Of a stretch of DNA of 64,000 nucleotides, positions 36,221 to 47,838 are shown piece by piece (positions within the stretch are counted from its first letter, which is position 1; every line of letters begins with the position of its first letter). The stretch is from the NCBI GenBank assembly GCA_948144175.1, contig CANXME010000812.1:992001-1056000 (forward strand), given 5' to 3'. The DNA comes from Closterium sp. NIES-65. Lineage: Eukaryota > Streptophyta > Zygnematophyceae > Desmidiales > Closteriaceae. Below the pieces are notes generated by a model that searched no databases, had not been told where the DNA came from, and was given only the letters and a program-made list of their open reading frames with translations. A program made the translations under genes and the position numbers.

Positions 36221-39200
36221 GCCCGAACGCCTACGCAGCCGAGCCGCCCGCGTCGCTAAGCCGCCCGAGCCGCCCGAGCCGCCCGAGCCGCCCGAGCCGC
36301 CCGAGCCACCCAAGCCGCCCGAGCCGCCCGAGCCGCCTGAGCAGCTGAGGAGCCGAGCCGCGGGTGCCGCAGAGCCGCAGTTGCTGCCGAGCCGCCCGAG
36401 CTGCCCGAACCGCCCTGTCTGGTGAGCGCAGCGCCTCTGTCACCGCACTGCCCCTGCTCTACAGTTAGCGCTGCTAGTCTACTTCTGTCATGGCTACCCC
36501 CAGTGTTCTCACTTTTGACGCTGAGGGTCGGGCCATTGACTTTGACGTCTGGGTAGATGACCTGCAGCTTTTCCTACAGTGCGATAGGGCAGACGGTCCC
36601 TCCCTCTTTGACCTCACCTCTGGTGCTTCCCCTGCCCCTGCTGCCAATGCCGACGCCACTGTTCGCTCACAGTGGGCCACTCACGATGCTGCTGCACGTC
36701 TTGCTGTGCGTCGCCACCTGCCTACCACTGAGCGCGCACACTTTAGTCAGTACAAGAGTGCTCAGACCTTGTACGACGCTGTAGTTGCGCGCTACTCTTC
36801 CCCTGCCACTGCTGCACTGAGCCGCCTCATGCTACCGTACCTCTTCCCTGACCTTGGTGCCTTTCCCACAGTCGCTGACCTCATTACGCACCTCCGCACT
36901 AGTGACACTCGCTACCGCGCTGCGCTTCCTCCTGACTTCTGCGCCAAGAACCCCCCCCCCATGTACATCACTCTCTACTACATAGTCACTCGCCTCCTTG
37001 ACTCCCTTCGCGTAGTCAGGGACCACTTCCCCTCAGTCTGTCCCACCACCCTCACTGTTGACCTCCTCAAGAAGTCCCTCCTAGCGGCCGAGAAGAGCAT
37101 AGTCGCTGTAGGGGCCTCTCGTGGTGACCCGCGCAGCCCCATCTTTAAGGGGTGTTCCCCCTCCCCCCTTCTGCCCTCCGTTGCCTCTGCTGCTGCGGCC
37201 GACCTCCTTGGTCTTGAGTCGGTCGGTGCGGCGTTTGCCCCTAGCAGGAGACGCCGCTCTGGCAAGGGCAAGGGGGGCAGAGGCACTGGAGGAGGGAGCG
37301 GGGGCGGTGGAGGTGGAGGTGGAGGCGGCGGGGGGAGTGGGGGTGGCGATGGGAGTGGAGGTGGGGGTGGAGGTGTCGGTGGCTACAGTGGAGGCGGAGG
37401 CGGCGGCGGCGGTGGCGATGGGAGCGGAGGTGGCGGAGGTAGTGGCGGTGGAGGAGGCGGCGGAGGCGGCGGCAGTAGCGGAGGCGGCGGAGGCGGTGGA
37501 GGCGGCGGGGGTGGCGGTGGAGCTGGTCGCGGGTCTACGCAGAGGTGTGGCTCCGGTGGTGGTCCGCGCCAGTAGCAGCAGCGCGGTCGTGAGACCCTGT
37601 CCCCTCAGCAGCTCCGTGAGTGGTACACTGCACGCCAGCGGGGTGGGTTGTTTGGTCCGTGCACCTACGTCCTGCGCACCGGCGACCGTGCGGGTGAGCA
37701 GTGTGGGGGTGCGCACCCCACCCAGCGCTGCTTTGGCCGCCTGACGGACGCGTGGCGTCACCAGTTCCCGGAGGCCACAGAGATCCCTCGCTGGGGCGAG
37801 CTGTCTAGGGCGGGAGTTGCCATCTATGATCTTGATTTTGATGCTATCCTTTCTGCCATGTATGCTGTGTCTATTAGTGACGAGGGTGACTGTTACCGGT
37901 GTTTCCCGCCTGATCCGGGCATTGAGACTGCTGCTCTAGGTACTGGTGAGGCTGCTGCCCTGGGTGCTTGCGACGCTGCTGCTCTAGGTGCTAGTGATTC
38001 TGCGTCCTCAGGTACTGGTGAGTCTGCGCTCTCAGGTACTGCGTCGGCTTCAGCCTCCCTCACCTTCACCCTTGACTCTGGGGCTTCTTGCTCCTTCTTT
38101 CGGGACCGCACCACACTCACGCCGCTTAGTCGGCCGGTTGCGGTGTCTCTGGCTGACCCCTCTGGGGGTCCTGTGCTTGCTCACTTCTCCACTGTCCTCC
38201 CGTGTCCTGCGGCTCCCTCTGGCACCCTGTCTGGTCTCTACCTCCCCTCCTTCTCTACGAACCTGGTGAGTGGTGCTGACCTACAGGATGGGGGAGTACA
38301 CCAGTTCACTCCTGCGCGTCAGCGGGTGACGTACTGCACAGAGGCTAGCACAGGCCGACACCTGGCTACGTTTACCCGTCAGCCGGGGTCGAGCCTGTAA
38401 ACACTGACCACTGCGTCTCCTCCACTTGCTGAGTTAGGTAGGGTAGCTGCGTCGGGTCAGGTGTTTGCTGCAGCGTCCAGGTCTGGTCCTGAGTCTGCCC
38501 CCTGTTCGTGTCGTCTCCTGTCTCACGAGACTCTCCTCTGGCACCACCGCCTTGGTCACCCCTCCCTGCTTCGGCTCAGAGGCATGGCCTCCCGTCTTCT
38601 TGATTCAGGTCTCCCCCGGTCCCTCCCTCCCCTTCCTCAGGGCCCTGGCCCTACCTGTGTCCCCTGTGTCAAGGGGCGCCAGCGGGCTGCCCCTCACTCC
38701 TCCCAGTTTCCTCCGAAGAGGCCCCGTTGCAGACGCTTCACATGGACGTGTGGGGCCCAGCCCGCGTCCGTGGACAGGGTCACGAGCGCTACTTCCTGCT
38801 CGTTGTTGACGACTACTCGCGTTACACTGCAGTCTTCCCCTTGCGCAGCAAGGGTGATGTCACTGAGGTGCTGATCGACTGGATCCGCGCGGCTAGTCTC
38901 CAGCTCAGGCAGAGCTTTGGCTCTGACTTTCCTGTTCTGCGTCTGCACTCGGATAGAGGCGAAGAGTTTTCTTCTGGCCTTCTAAGAGCCTACTGTCGCG
39001 CACGAGGAATCCGTCAAACCTTCACGCTTTCGGACTCCCCGCAGCAAAATGGGATTGCTGAGCGCCGCATTGGCATGGTCATGGACGTCGCTCGTACGTC
39101 TATGATGCATGCGGCTGCTCCCCATTTTCTGTTGCCGTTTGCGGTGAGTTATGCGGCGCATCAGCTCAACCTACATCCCAGGGTCTCGAGGTCGGAGACC

Positions 39201-42200
39201 TCCCCAGCCTTACTGTGGACGGGGAAGGTTGGCGATGCATCGGCGTTCCGGGTCTGGGGATCTCGGGCGTTTGTCCGCGACTTGTCTGCGGACAAGCTGT
39301 CCCCTCGTGCTGCTCCTTGCGTCTTCCTTGGCTTCCCCCCTGACGCGCCTGGGTGGCAGTTCTACCACCCTACCTCTCGCTGTGTTCTGTCCTCCCAGGA
39401 CGTCACGTTTGACGAGTCGGTCCCCAACTACCGCCTCTTCCCCTACCGCACTCCGTCCCTCCCCCCGCCGCCGCTCTTCCTTGTACCAAGTCCCCCTCCG
39501 GTAGACCCCCTCCCCCCTCAGGGTCCGTCCCCTTCAGGTGTGTCCTAGGTAGACGCAGTCGAGCCTGTCGAGGTCACTGGTGACTCTAGTGCTGCTGAGG
39601 GTGCTGAGCCTGGGGGTGCTAAGCCTAGGGGTGCTGAGACTGGGGGTGTTGAGCCTGGGGGTACTGAGCCTGGGGGTGCTGCGCCTGGGGGTGCTGAGCC
39701 TGGGGGTGCTGAGCCTGGGGGTGCTGAGCCTGGGTGTGCTGAGCCTGGGGGTGCTGAGCTTAGAGGTGCTCCACCTGGAGGTTCTCCAGGTGCTTCGTCT
39801 CTGCGGGAGCCACTCTCTCCACGGGAGTTGCGCGAGTGGTTTGCCCGGCGCTGGAGGCGTGCTGCTGGTGCTGGAGGTTCTTCGGCTACTGAGGGTGCTG
39901 CTGTCGCGGGTCCCAGAGGTACTCGTACTGGGAGTACTGGAGCTACTGGGCCTGTGGGTTCGACTGGAGCTGGTGCTGCTGAGGGTGTTGGAGCTGAGAC
40001 TACTGCTGGCGTTCCTGTTGCGGGTACTCCTGGTACTGCTGGAGGTTCTGGCGCTGCTGGAGGTGCAGATGGAGCGGGTGCTCCTGCTGGGGGTACTAGT
40101 GCTGTACCTGCTGTATCTGGCGTCGCCGCGCGGCCTCGACCGTACTTCGTTCCACTCCTGCAGCAGGTTCTTGGTCTTACGCCTTCTACTGGTCCTCCTC
40201 TTTCTTTAGAGTGTCCACAGCCAGTCTCGTCACAGTTACCGTTGCAGCCTACCTCCCCTTTGCCTGCTCCTTCTCCCTACACTGGTCCTACTGGAGGTCT
40301 TACTGAGCGTCGTGAGCCTGCGTCTCGCCCTGCGTCGCCTGTCCGTGCTGCTCGTGCTAGTGGTCATGGTTCGCGTCAGCGTCCTCCTCCTGTCCCTGGC
40401 ACGCACAGGATGTCTCTGCGTCCGTCCACTGCTTCTCTGCGTGCCCCTTTGCCTTGTCCTCCTGAGTCCTCTCTTCCTGCTTTTGCCGACCCGGAGTCGG
40501 ACTCTCTTCGTGCTGTCAGTCCTACTGTCACGCGTCTCCTAGCTACTGTCGTCACTGACCCTTCTTTCGAGTCCACTGCTGCGTCTGCCCTAGTTGCTGA
40601 GCTCGTCGACTTTGCTGCTCGCTGTCGCCTAGACTACGCTGCTAGTCTTGTCGCTGAGTCTGAGTCTGTCTGTCCTCCGTCCGTCGGGGGTGAGTGTGCC
40701 CTTGGCACTGACATCCTTGAGGACAGGCAGGAGGAGTTTTAGTGCTTGGCAGCTGCTTCACCTCATCTCGTGTCCGTACTGCTTACCCCTGAGGGAGACC
40801 CGGATGCACTTGACATCCCGACTCCGCGCTCTTACGCGGAGGAGATAGAGGGTCCCTACTCCTCTCAGTGGCAGGCACTTATGGATGCAGAGATGGCTTC
40901 CTGGAAGTGCACAGGCACCTACGTTGACGCTGTCCCCCCTCCTGGGGCGAACATCGTCAGTGGCATGTGGATCTTCAGGGTGAAGCGGCCGCCGGGTTCT
41001 CCGCCTGTCTTCAAGGCGCGTTACGTGGCTCGTGGCTTCAGTCACCGGCAGGGAGTTTACTACTTTCAGACCTTCTCTCCCACCCCGAAGATGACCACTC
41101 TTCGGGTACTGCTGCACGTTGCTGCTCACCGTGACTACGAGCTGCACTCTCTCGACTTCAGCACAGCTTTCTTGCAAGGCAGCCTGCACGAGGAGATCTG
41201 GTTGCGCCGCCCACCTGGCTTCACTGAGTCTTTACCTCCTGGTACCCACTAGAGTCTCCGGCGTCCAGTCTACGGTCTCTGCCAGGCACCACGTGAGTGG
41301 CACGACACACTGGGGACTATGCTTGCGGCTCTTGGGTTTGATCCTTCTACTGCCGACCCGTCGCTGTTTCTGTGCACCGACACCTCTCTGCCGCCGTTCT
41401 ACATCTTCGTGTACGTCGACGACTTGGTCTTTGCCACAGCTGACACTGCGTAGCCTGGTCGTCAGCCCAAGAAGCGTCCGCGTGCCCAGTGAGGACCACT
41501 GGACTCCGCCCTCCAAGCACTAGCCCCATGCCTGACCTACTGCACAAGTAGCGCAACATCCTCTTCGCTGCAGCCATGTGTGACTGAGTCAGGGTAATGG
41601 TGCGCCGTGCTCTGTCCCGAGTGATCTGCAGGCCAAGGTAGTTGCGCAGTTCACCCAGGTCTGTGCACGTGGGCGAGTCCAGCAGTGTCAGCTGTGGCAA
41701 AGACCAAGTCGTCGACGTACACGAGGATGTAGAACGGCGGCAAAGAAGTGTCGGTGCGCAGAAACAGCTACGGGTCGGCAGTAGAGGGAGCAAACCCAAG
41801 AGCCGCAAGTGTAGTCCTCAGTATGTCGTGCCACTCACGCGGTGCCTGGCGGAGACCGTAGATTGGCCGCCGGAGGCTCCACTGGGTGCCAGGAGGAAAA
41901 GACCCAGTGAAGCCAGGTGGAAGACGCAGCCAGATCTCCTCGTGCAGGCTGCCCTGCAAGAAAGCAGTGCTGAAGTCAAGAGAGTGCAGCTCGTAGTCAC
42001 GGTGAGCAGGTATGTGCAGCAGTACCCGAAGAGTGGTCATCTTCGGCTTGGGAGAAAGGGTCTGAAAGTAGTCAACTCCCTGCCGCTGACTGAAGCCACG
42101 AGCCACGTAACGCGTCTTGAAGACAGGCGGAGAACCCGGCGGCCGCTTCACCTTGAAAATCCACATGCCACTGACAATGTTCGCCCCAGGCGGGGGAACC

Positions 42201-45200
42201 TCGTCAAGGTAGGTGCCTGTGGACTTCCAGGAAGCGATCTTTGTGTCCATAGCTGCCTGCCACTGAGAGGAGTAGGGACCCTCTATCGCCTCCGCGTAAG
42301 AGCGCGGAGTCGGGATGTCAAGTGCATCCGGGTCTCCCTCAGGGGTAAGCAGTACGGACACAAGATGAGGTGAAGCAGCAGCCAAACACTGGAACTCCTC
42401 CTGCCTATCCTCAAGGACGTCCGTGCCAAGGGCACACTCACCCCCGACGGACAGAGGACAGACAGACTCAGACTCGGCGACAAGACTAGCAGCGTAGTCT
42501 AGACGACAGTGAGCAGCAAAGTCGATGAGCTCAGCAACTAGGGCAGACGCAGCAGTGGACTTAAAGGAAGGGTCAGTGACGACAGTAGCAAGGAGACACG
42601 TGACAGTAGGACTGGCAGCACGAAGAGAGTCCGACTCCGGGTCGGCAAGAGCAGGAAGCGAGGACTCAGGAGGAGAAGGCAAAGGGGCACGCAGAGGAGC
42701 AGTGGACGGACGCAGGGACATCCGGTGCGTGCGAGGGACAGGAGGAGGACGGTGACGCGAACCACGACCACTAGTGCGAGCAGGACAGACAGGCGATGCA
42801 GGGCGAGACGCAGGCTCACGACGCTCAGCAAGACCTCCAGTAGGACCAGTGTATGGAGAAGGAGCAGGCAGGGGGGAGGCGGGCTGTAACTGTGACTGCG
42901 ACTGGACAGGCGGAGGACACTCTAAGGGAGGAGCAGGACCAGTAGAAGGCGGAAGACCAAGTACGGCCGAAGCCGCGCGGCGACTCCAGACACAGTAGGG
43001 ACAGCACCAGTACCCCCAGTGGTAGCACCAGCGCCAGCAGCACCTCCAGCTCCAGCACCCCCAGCAGCTCCAGTAGCTCCAGGACCTCCAGCAGCACCAG
43101 TAGCACCCCCAGCAGGACCGCCTCCAGGACCGACAGCAGTAGCCTCAGCGCCAACACCCTCAGCAGCTCCAGCTCAAGTCGTACCCACAGGCCCAGCAGC
43201 TCTAGTACTCCCAGTACGAGTACCTCCGGGACCCGCGACACCACCACTCTCTGTAGCCGAAAAACCTCCAGCTCCAGCAGCACGCCTCCAGCGCCGGGCA
43301 GACCACTCGCGTAGCTCCTGTGGAGAGAGTGGCTCCCGCCGAGACGAAGCACCCGGAGAACCTCCGGGCATAGTACCTCCACACGCGACACGAGCAGTCC
43401 CAGCTCCCTCAGGCTCCGCACCTCCATGCGCAGCACCCCCAGGCTCAGCACCCCCAGTCGTAGCACCCCCAGGCTCAGCACCCCCAGGCGCAGCACCCCC
43501 AGGCTCAGCAACCCTAGGCTCAGCACCCCCAGTAGTAGCACCCTCAGGCTCAGCACCCCCAGGCGTAGCACCCACACGCTCAGCACCCCCAGAGTCAGCA
43601 CCCCCAGGCTCAGCACCCTCAGCAGCACCAGAGTCACCAGCAACCTCGACAGGCTCGACTGCGTCTACCTGGGACATTCCTGAAGGGGCAGGACCCTGAG
43701 GGGGGAGGGGGTCTACCGGGGGGGGACCTGGCACAAGGAAGAGCGGTGGCGGGGGGAGGGACGGAGTGCGGTAGGGGAAGAGGCGGTAGTAGGGGACCGA
43801 CTCGTCAAACGTGACGTCTTGGGAGGACAGAACACGGCGAGAGGTGGGGTGGTAGAACTGCCACCCTGGAGCGTCAGGGGGGAAGCCAAGGAAGACGCAA
43901 GGAGCAGCACGAGGGGACAGCTTGTCCGCAGACAAGTCGCGGACAAACGCCCGAGATCCCCAGACACAGAACGCAGACGCATCGCCATCCTTCCCCGTCC
44001 ACAGCAAAGCAGGGGAGGTCTCCGGCATGGAGACCCTGGGCTGAAGGTTGATCTGATGCGCCGCGTACCGAACCGCAAACGGCCACAGAAAATGGGGGGC
44101 AGCCGCATGCATCATGGACGTACGGGCGACGTCGATGACCATGCCAATGCGGCGCTCAGCAATCCCATTTTGCTGTGGAGAGTCCGGAAGCGTGAAGGTC
44201 TGGCGGATGCCTCGTGCACGACAGTAGGCTCGGAGAAGGCCAGAGGAAAACTCTCCGCCTCTGTCAAGGTGCACACGCAGAACAGGAAAGTCTGAGCCGA
44301 AGCTCTGCCTAAGCTGGAGACGAGCTCCGCGGATCCAGTCGATCAACACTTCAGTGACACCACCCTTGCTGCGCAAGGGGAATACTGTGGTGTAACGCGA
44401 GTAGTCGTCAACCACCAGCAGGAAGTAGCGCTTGTGACCCTGTCCACGGACGCGGGCTGGGCCCCACACGTCCATGTGAAGTGTCTGCAGTGGGGCCTCT
44501 ACGGAGGAAACTGGGAGGAGTGAGGGGCAGCACGCTGCCGCCCCTCGACGCAGGGGACGCAGGTAGGGGCAGGCCCCGAGGGAAGGGGAGGGAGGGACGG
44601 GGGAAGACCAGAGACAAGGACACGGGAGGCCATGCCTCCGAGACGAGGCAGGGAGGGGTGACCAAGGCGGTGGTGCTAGAGGAGAGTCTCGTGAGGCAGG
44701 AGGCGACACGAGCAGGGGGCAGACTCATGACCAGACCTGGACGCTGCAGCAAACACCTGACCCAACGCAGCTACCTGACCAGACGCAGTGACAGGAGGAG
44801 ACTCAGTGGTCAGTGTGTACAGGCTCGACCCCGGCCGACGTGTAAACGTGGCCAGGTGTCGGCCTGTCCAAGCGTCTGTGCAGTGGGTCACCCGCTGACT
44901 CGCAGGAGTGAACCAGTGAACCCCGGCATCCTGTAGGTCAGCACCACTCACCAAGTTCGTAGAGAACGAGGGGAGGTAAAGACCAGACAGGGTGCCAGAG
45001 GGGGCCGCCGGACACGGGAGGACAGTGGAGAAGTGAGCAAGGACAGGACCCCGAGAGGGGTCTGCCAGAGAGACTGCAACTGGCCGACCAAGCAGCGTGA
45101 GTGTGGTGCGGTCTCGAAAGAAGGAGCGAGAAGCCCCCGAGTCAAGGGTGAAGGTGTGGGAGGCCGAAGCCGACGCGGTACCTGAGAGAGCAGACTCACC

Positions 45201-47019
45201 AGCACCTGAGGAAGCAGACGCACTGGCACCTAGAGCAACAACCTCGCTAGCACCTAGAGCAGCAGCCTCACCAGTACCTAGAGCAGCAGTCTCAATGCCC
45301 GGGTCGGGCGGAAAACACCTGTAACAGTCACCCTCATCACTTATAGTCACAGCACACATGGCAGCAAGAATAGCATCAAAGTCAAGGTCAAAGATAGCTA
45401 CTCCTGCCCTAGACAGCTCGCCCCAGCGAGGGATCTCAGTGGCCTCAGGGAACTGGTGACGCCAAGCGTCTGTCAGGCGGCCAAAGCAGCGCTGGGTGGA
45501 GTGCGCACCCCCGCACTGCTCACCCGCGCGGTCGCCGGTGCGTAGGACGTAGGTGCACGGACCAGTACCCCCACCCCGCTGGCGTGCAGCGTACCACTCA
45601 CGGAGCTGCTGCTGCTGGCGCTTACCACCATCCGAGCCGACCCTCTGCGCAGCACCACCCCGACCTGCTCCGCCTCCTCCGCCGCTGCCTCCTCCTCCGC
45701 CGCCACCTCCGCCACCTCCGCCCCCACCGCCACCGCCGCCTCCGCCTCCGCCTCCACTGCCGCCACTGACACCTCCACCCCCGCCACCACTCCCACCACC
45801 ACCCCCACCCCCTCCACTGCCTCCACCGCCACCTCCGCCACCCCCGCCAGCCCCTCCAGCGCCCTTGCCCCCCTTGCCCTTGCCGGTGTGGCGTCTCCCG
45901 CTCGGGGCAGACATAGCGCCGACCGACTCGAAACCAACGAGGTCGGCCGCAGCAGCAGAGGCAACAGAGGGCAAAAGGGGGGAGGGGGAACACCCCTCAA
46001 AGACGGGGGTGCGAGGGTCACCACGAGAGGCTCCTACAGCTACTTTGCTCTTCTCTGCCGCTAAGAGGGCCTTCTCGAGAAGGTCAACGGTGAGAGTGGT
46101 GGGGCAAACTGAGAGGAAGTGGTCCCTGACTACGCAGAGAGAGTTAGGGAGCCGGGTGACTATGTAGTAGAGGGTGATGTACATGGGGGGGGGGGTTCTT
46201 GGCGCAGAACTGAGCAGGAAGCGCAGCGCGGTAGCGAGTGTCACTAGTGCGGAGGTGCGTAATGAGGTCAGTGACTGTGGGAAAGGCAGAAAGGTCAGGG
46301 AAGAGGTACGGTAGCATGAGGCGGCTCAGTGCAGCAGTGGCAGGGGAGGAGTACCGTGCAACTACAGCGTCGTACAAGGTCTGAGCACTCTTGTACTGAC
46401 TAAACTGCGCACGCTCAGAGGTAGGCAGGTGGCGACGCACAGCAAGACGTGCAGCAGCATCGCGTGTGGCCCACTGTGAGCGAACAGTGGCGTCAGCATC
46501 AGCAGCAGGGGCAGGAGAGGCACCAGAAGTGAGGTCAAAGAGGGAGAGACCGTCTGCCCTATCGCACTGTAGGAAAAGCTGCAGGTCATCTACCCAGACG
46601 TCAAAGTCAATGGCCCGACCCTCAGCGTCAAAAGCGAGGACACTAGGGGTAGCCATGACAGCAGTAGACTAGCAGCGCGAACAGTAGGGTAAGGGTAGTG
46701 CACTGATAGAGGTGCTGCTCTTACCGGACAGGGCGGCTCAGGCGGCTCGGCGGCTCGGCAGGAAATGCAGCTCGGCGACTCAGCGGCTGTGGCGGCTCGG
46801 GCGACTTGGCGGTACGGCGGCTCGGCAGCAACTACGGCTCGGCGACTCGGCAGCTCTGGCGGCTCGGGCGGCTCGACGGTACGGCGGCTCGGCAGCTCGG
46901 CGACCCGGCGGCTTGGGCGGCTCAGGTGGCGCGGCGGCTCGGGCGGCTCGGGTGGCTCGGGCGGCTCGGCTGTAGCTCGGCGGCGCCGGCGGCTCGGTGG
47001 TGACGGCGGGGCCGCGTGG

Positions 47020-47340
47020 GGACGGCGGCGGGGCCGGTAGAGGCGGCGCCGGGGCCGGGAAGGGTAGCGCCGGGGCCGCAGGGTAGGCGACGGGGCCAGC
47101 AGAGGCGGCGCCGGGGCCGTAAGGGCGGCGCCGGGGCCGCACGGGTAGGCGACGGGGCCAGCAGAGGCGGCGTCGGGGCCGGGAAGGGCGGCGCCGGGGC
47201 CGGGAAGGACGGCGCCGGGGCCGCAGGGTAGGCGACGGGGCCAGCAGAGGCGGTGCCGGGGCCGGGAAGGGCGGCGCCGGGGCCGCAGGGGTAGGCGACG
47301 GGGCCAGCAGAGGCGACGCCGGGGCCTGGAAGGGCGGCGC
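47020..47340 (-). repeat. Minisatellite in the copia D' leader
   Basis: Repeated GGCGCCGGGGCCG and GGCGACGGGGCCAGCAGAGG words with a mixed spacing of about 20-60 bp. It lies between the primer-binding site and gag, the same place as the leader arrays of copia B, D and E. Confidence 0.75.
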
Positions 47341-47546
47341 GACGCGGCCGCTAGGGCGGCGCGACGTGACGGGGCCGCGAGGGCGACGCGACGGAGCTGC
47401 AAGCGCGACGCGACGGGGCCGCTAAGGCGGCGCGACAGGGTCGAAAGAGAGAAGCGCGACTCGGGCAGAGTAGAGCGCGCTCCGGGCAGAAAAAATAGGT
47501 GGTGGGCCCTAGGAACAGTTCTGACAGGGGAACCTGCTCGATACCA

Positions 47547-47671
47547 TGAGAAAATGAACGAGAATGAATTGACGAAGGGAAAGTTGGGTACAAGTACAAA
47601 CCCTAGAAAGTCGTACCCCATATGTGCTACCCCACTATAGCCTACAACAGCTATGTCATATAAATCTGACA
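47547..47671 (-). repeat. 5' LTR of copia D'
   Basis: 125 bp. On the minus strand TGTCAGATTTATATGACATAG...TTCATTTTCTCA, next to the primer-binding site. Its right neighbour is the 33-bp remainder of the copia E leader. Confidence 0.86.
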
Positions 47672-47704
47672 CCTAGATCCTAAGGACCTATGCTCTATAT
47701 GCCA

Positions 47705-47838
47705 TGTTAAAGCTTAGGCAAGGTGAGTTTGGACTATCGAGAGTTTGGTACAAAAGGAAAAGCCTAAGGGGTTGTACCCCACAGTGAGTAACCCACTAAA
47801 GCCTACCTAAACTACAACAAATAAACATATGTTTGACA
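47705..47838 (-). repeat. 5' LTR of copia E
   Basis: 134 bp. On the minus strand TGTCAAACATATG...GCTTTAACA, followed by TGGCATATAGAGCATAGG, a decayed primer-binding site. The right flank GGCGA matches the left flank of the partner LTR at 16361. Confidence 0.88.

Larger units (their letters stand above)
35369..41449 (+). mobile_element. Copia D: 5' part of a Ty1/copia element inserted in gypsy-1 integrase
   Basis: Fossil copia with a 127-bp 5' LTR (35369-35495), primer-binding site at 35496 (TGGTATCGAACAGGTTCC), minisatellite leader, gag from 36490, glycine-rich tract about 37280-37530, C-X13-C-X3-H-X4-C motif about 37660-37735, protease about 38050-38280, integrase about 38480-39130, linker repeats about 39590-39790, and reverse transcriptase from about 40800. 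Near 41449 it meets the opposite-strand fragment D'. The LTR subfamily is the same as copia A. It is broken, with several breaks. Confidence 0.88.
41450..47671 (-). mobile_element. Copia D': 5' part of a second Ty1/copia element, opposite strand
   Basis: Fossil copia on the minus strand. From its 5' end: LTR 47671-47547, primer-binding site (reads TGGTATCGAGCAGGTTCC) at 47546, GC-rich leader with minisatellite, gag from 46656, glycine-rich tract about 45870-45650, C-X13-C-X3-H-X4-C motif about 45570-45490, protease about 45190-44950, integrase about 44720-44050, linker repeat about 43630-43420, reverse transcriptase about 42370-41650 and a short RNase H piece near 41600-41455. It joins copia D tail to tail. 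The LTR subfamily is the same as copia C. It is broken, with several breaks. Confidence 0.88.
16361..47838 (-). mobile_element. Copia E: outer limits of a Ty1/copia element split by nested insertions
   Basis: Two 134-bp LTRs of one family, both minus strand, lie at 16361-16494 (3') and 47705-47838 (5'). GGCGA occurs just left of the first (16356-16360) and just right of the second (47839-47843), so they are the two ends of one insertion into copia F. The body next to the 3' LTR (16495-21275) holds RNase H about 17400-16720, linker repeats about 18330-17560, integrase about 19390-18830, protease about 19830-19620, the Cys/His gag motif about 20170-20090, a glycine-rich tract and gag from 21275. 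A primer-binding-site-like sequence adjoins the 5' LTR at 47704-47684. Gypsy-1, copia C, D, D' and the 2-kb element lie between. It is broken, with several breaks. Confidence 0.85.

Noticed and set aside
39580-40209. Long Leu/Val-rich frame (LGVLSLGVL repeats) across the copia linker, also at 2138-2836, 12813-13340, 17739-18338 and 42825-43643
   Set aside because: These are alternative-frame readings of the 15-bp GGTGCTGAGCCTGGG repeat. A repeat of 15 bp without stop words stays open in several frames and gives no evidence of a membrane protein.
35369-47671. Copia D and D' as the two ends of a single foldback element
   Set aside because: Their LTRs belong to different subfamilies and the outer flanks (ATCTA and CCTAG) do not form a target duplication.
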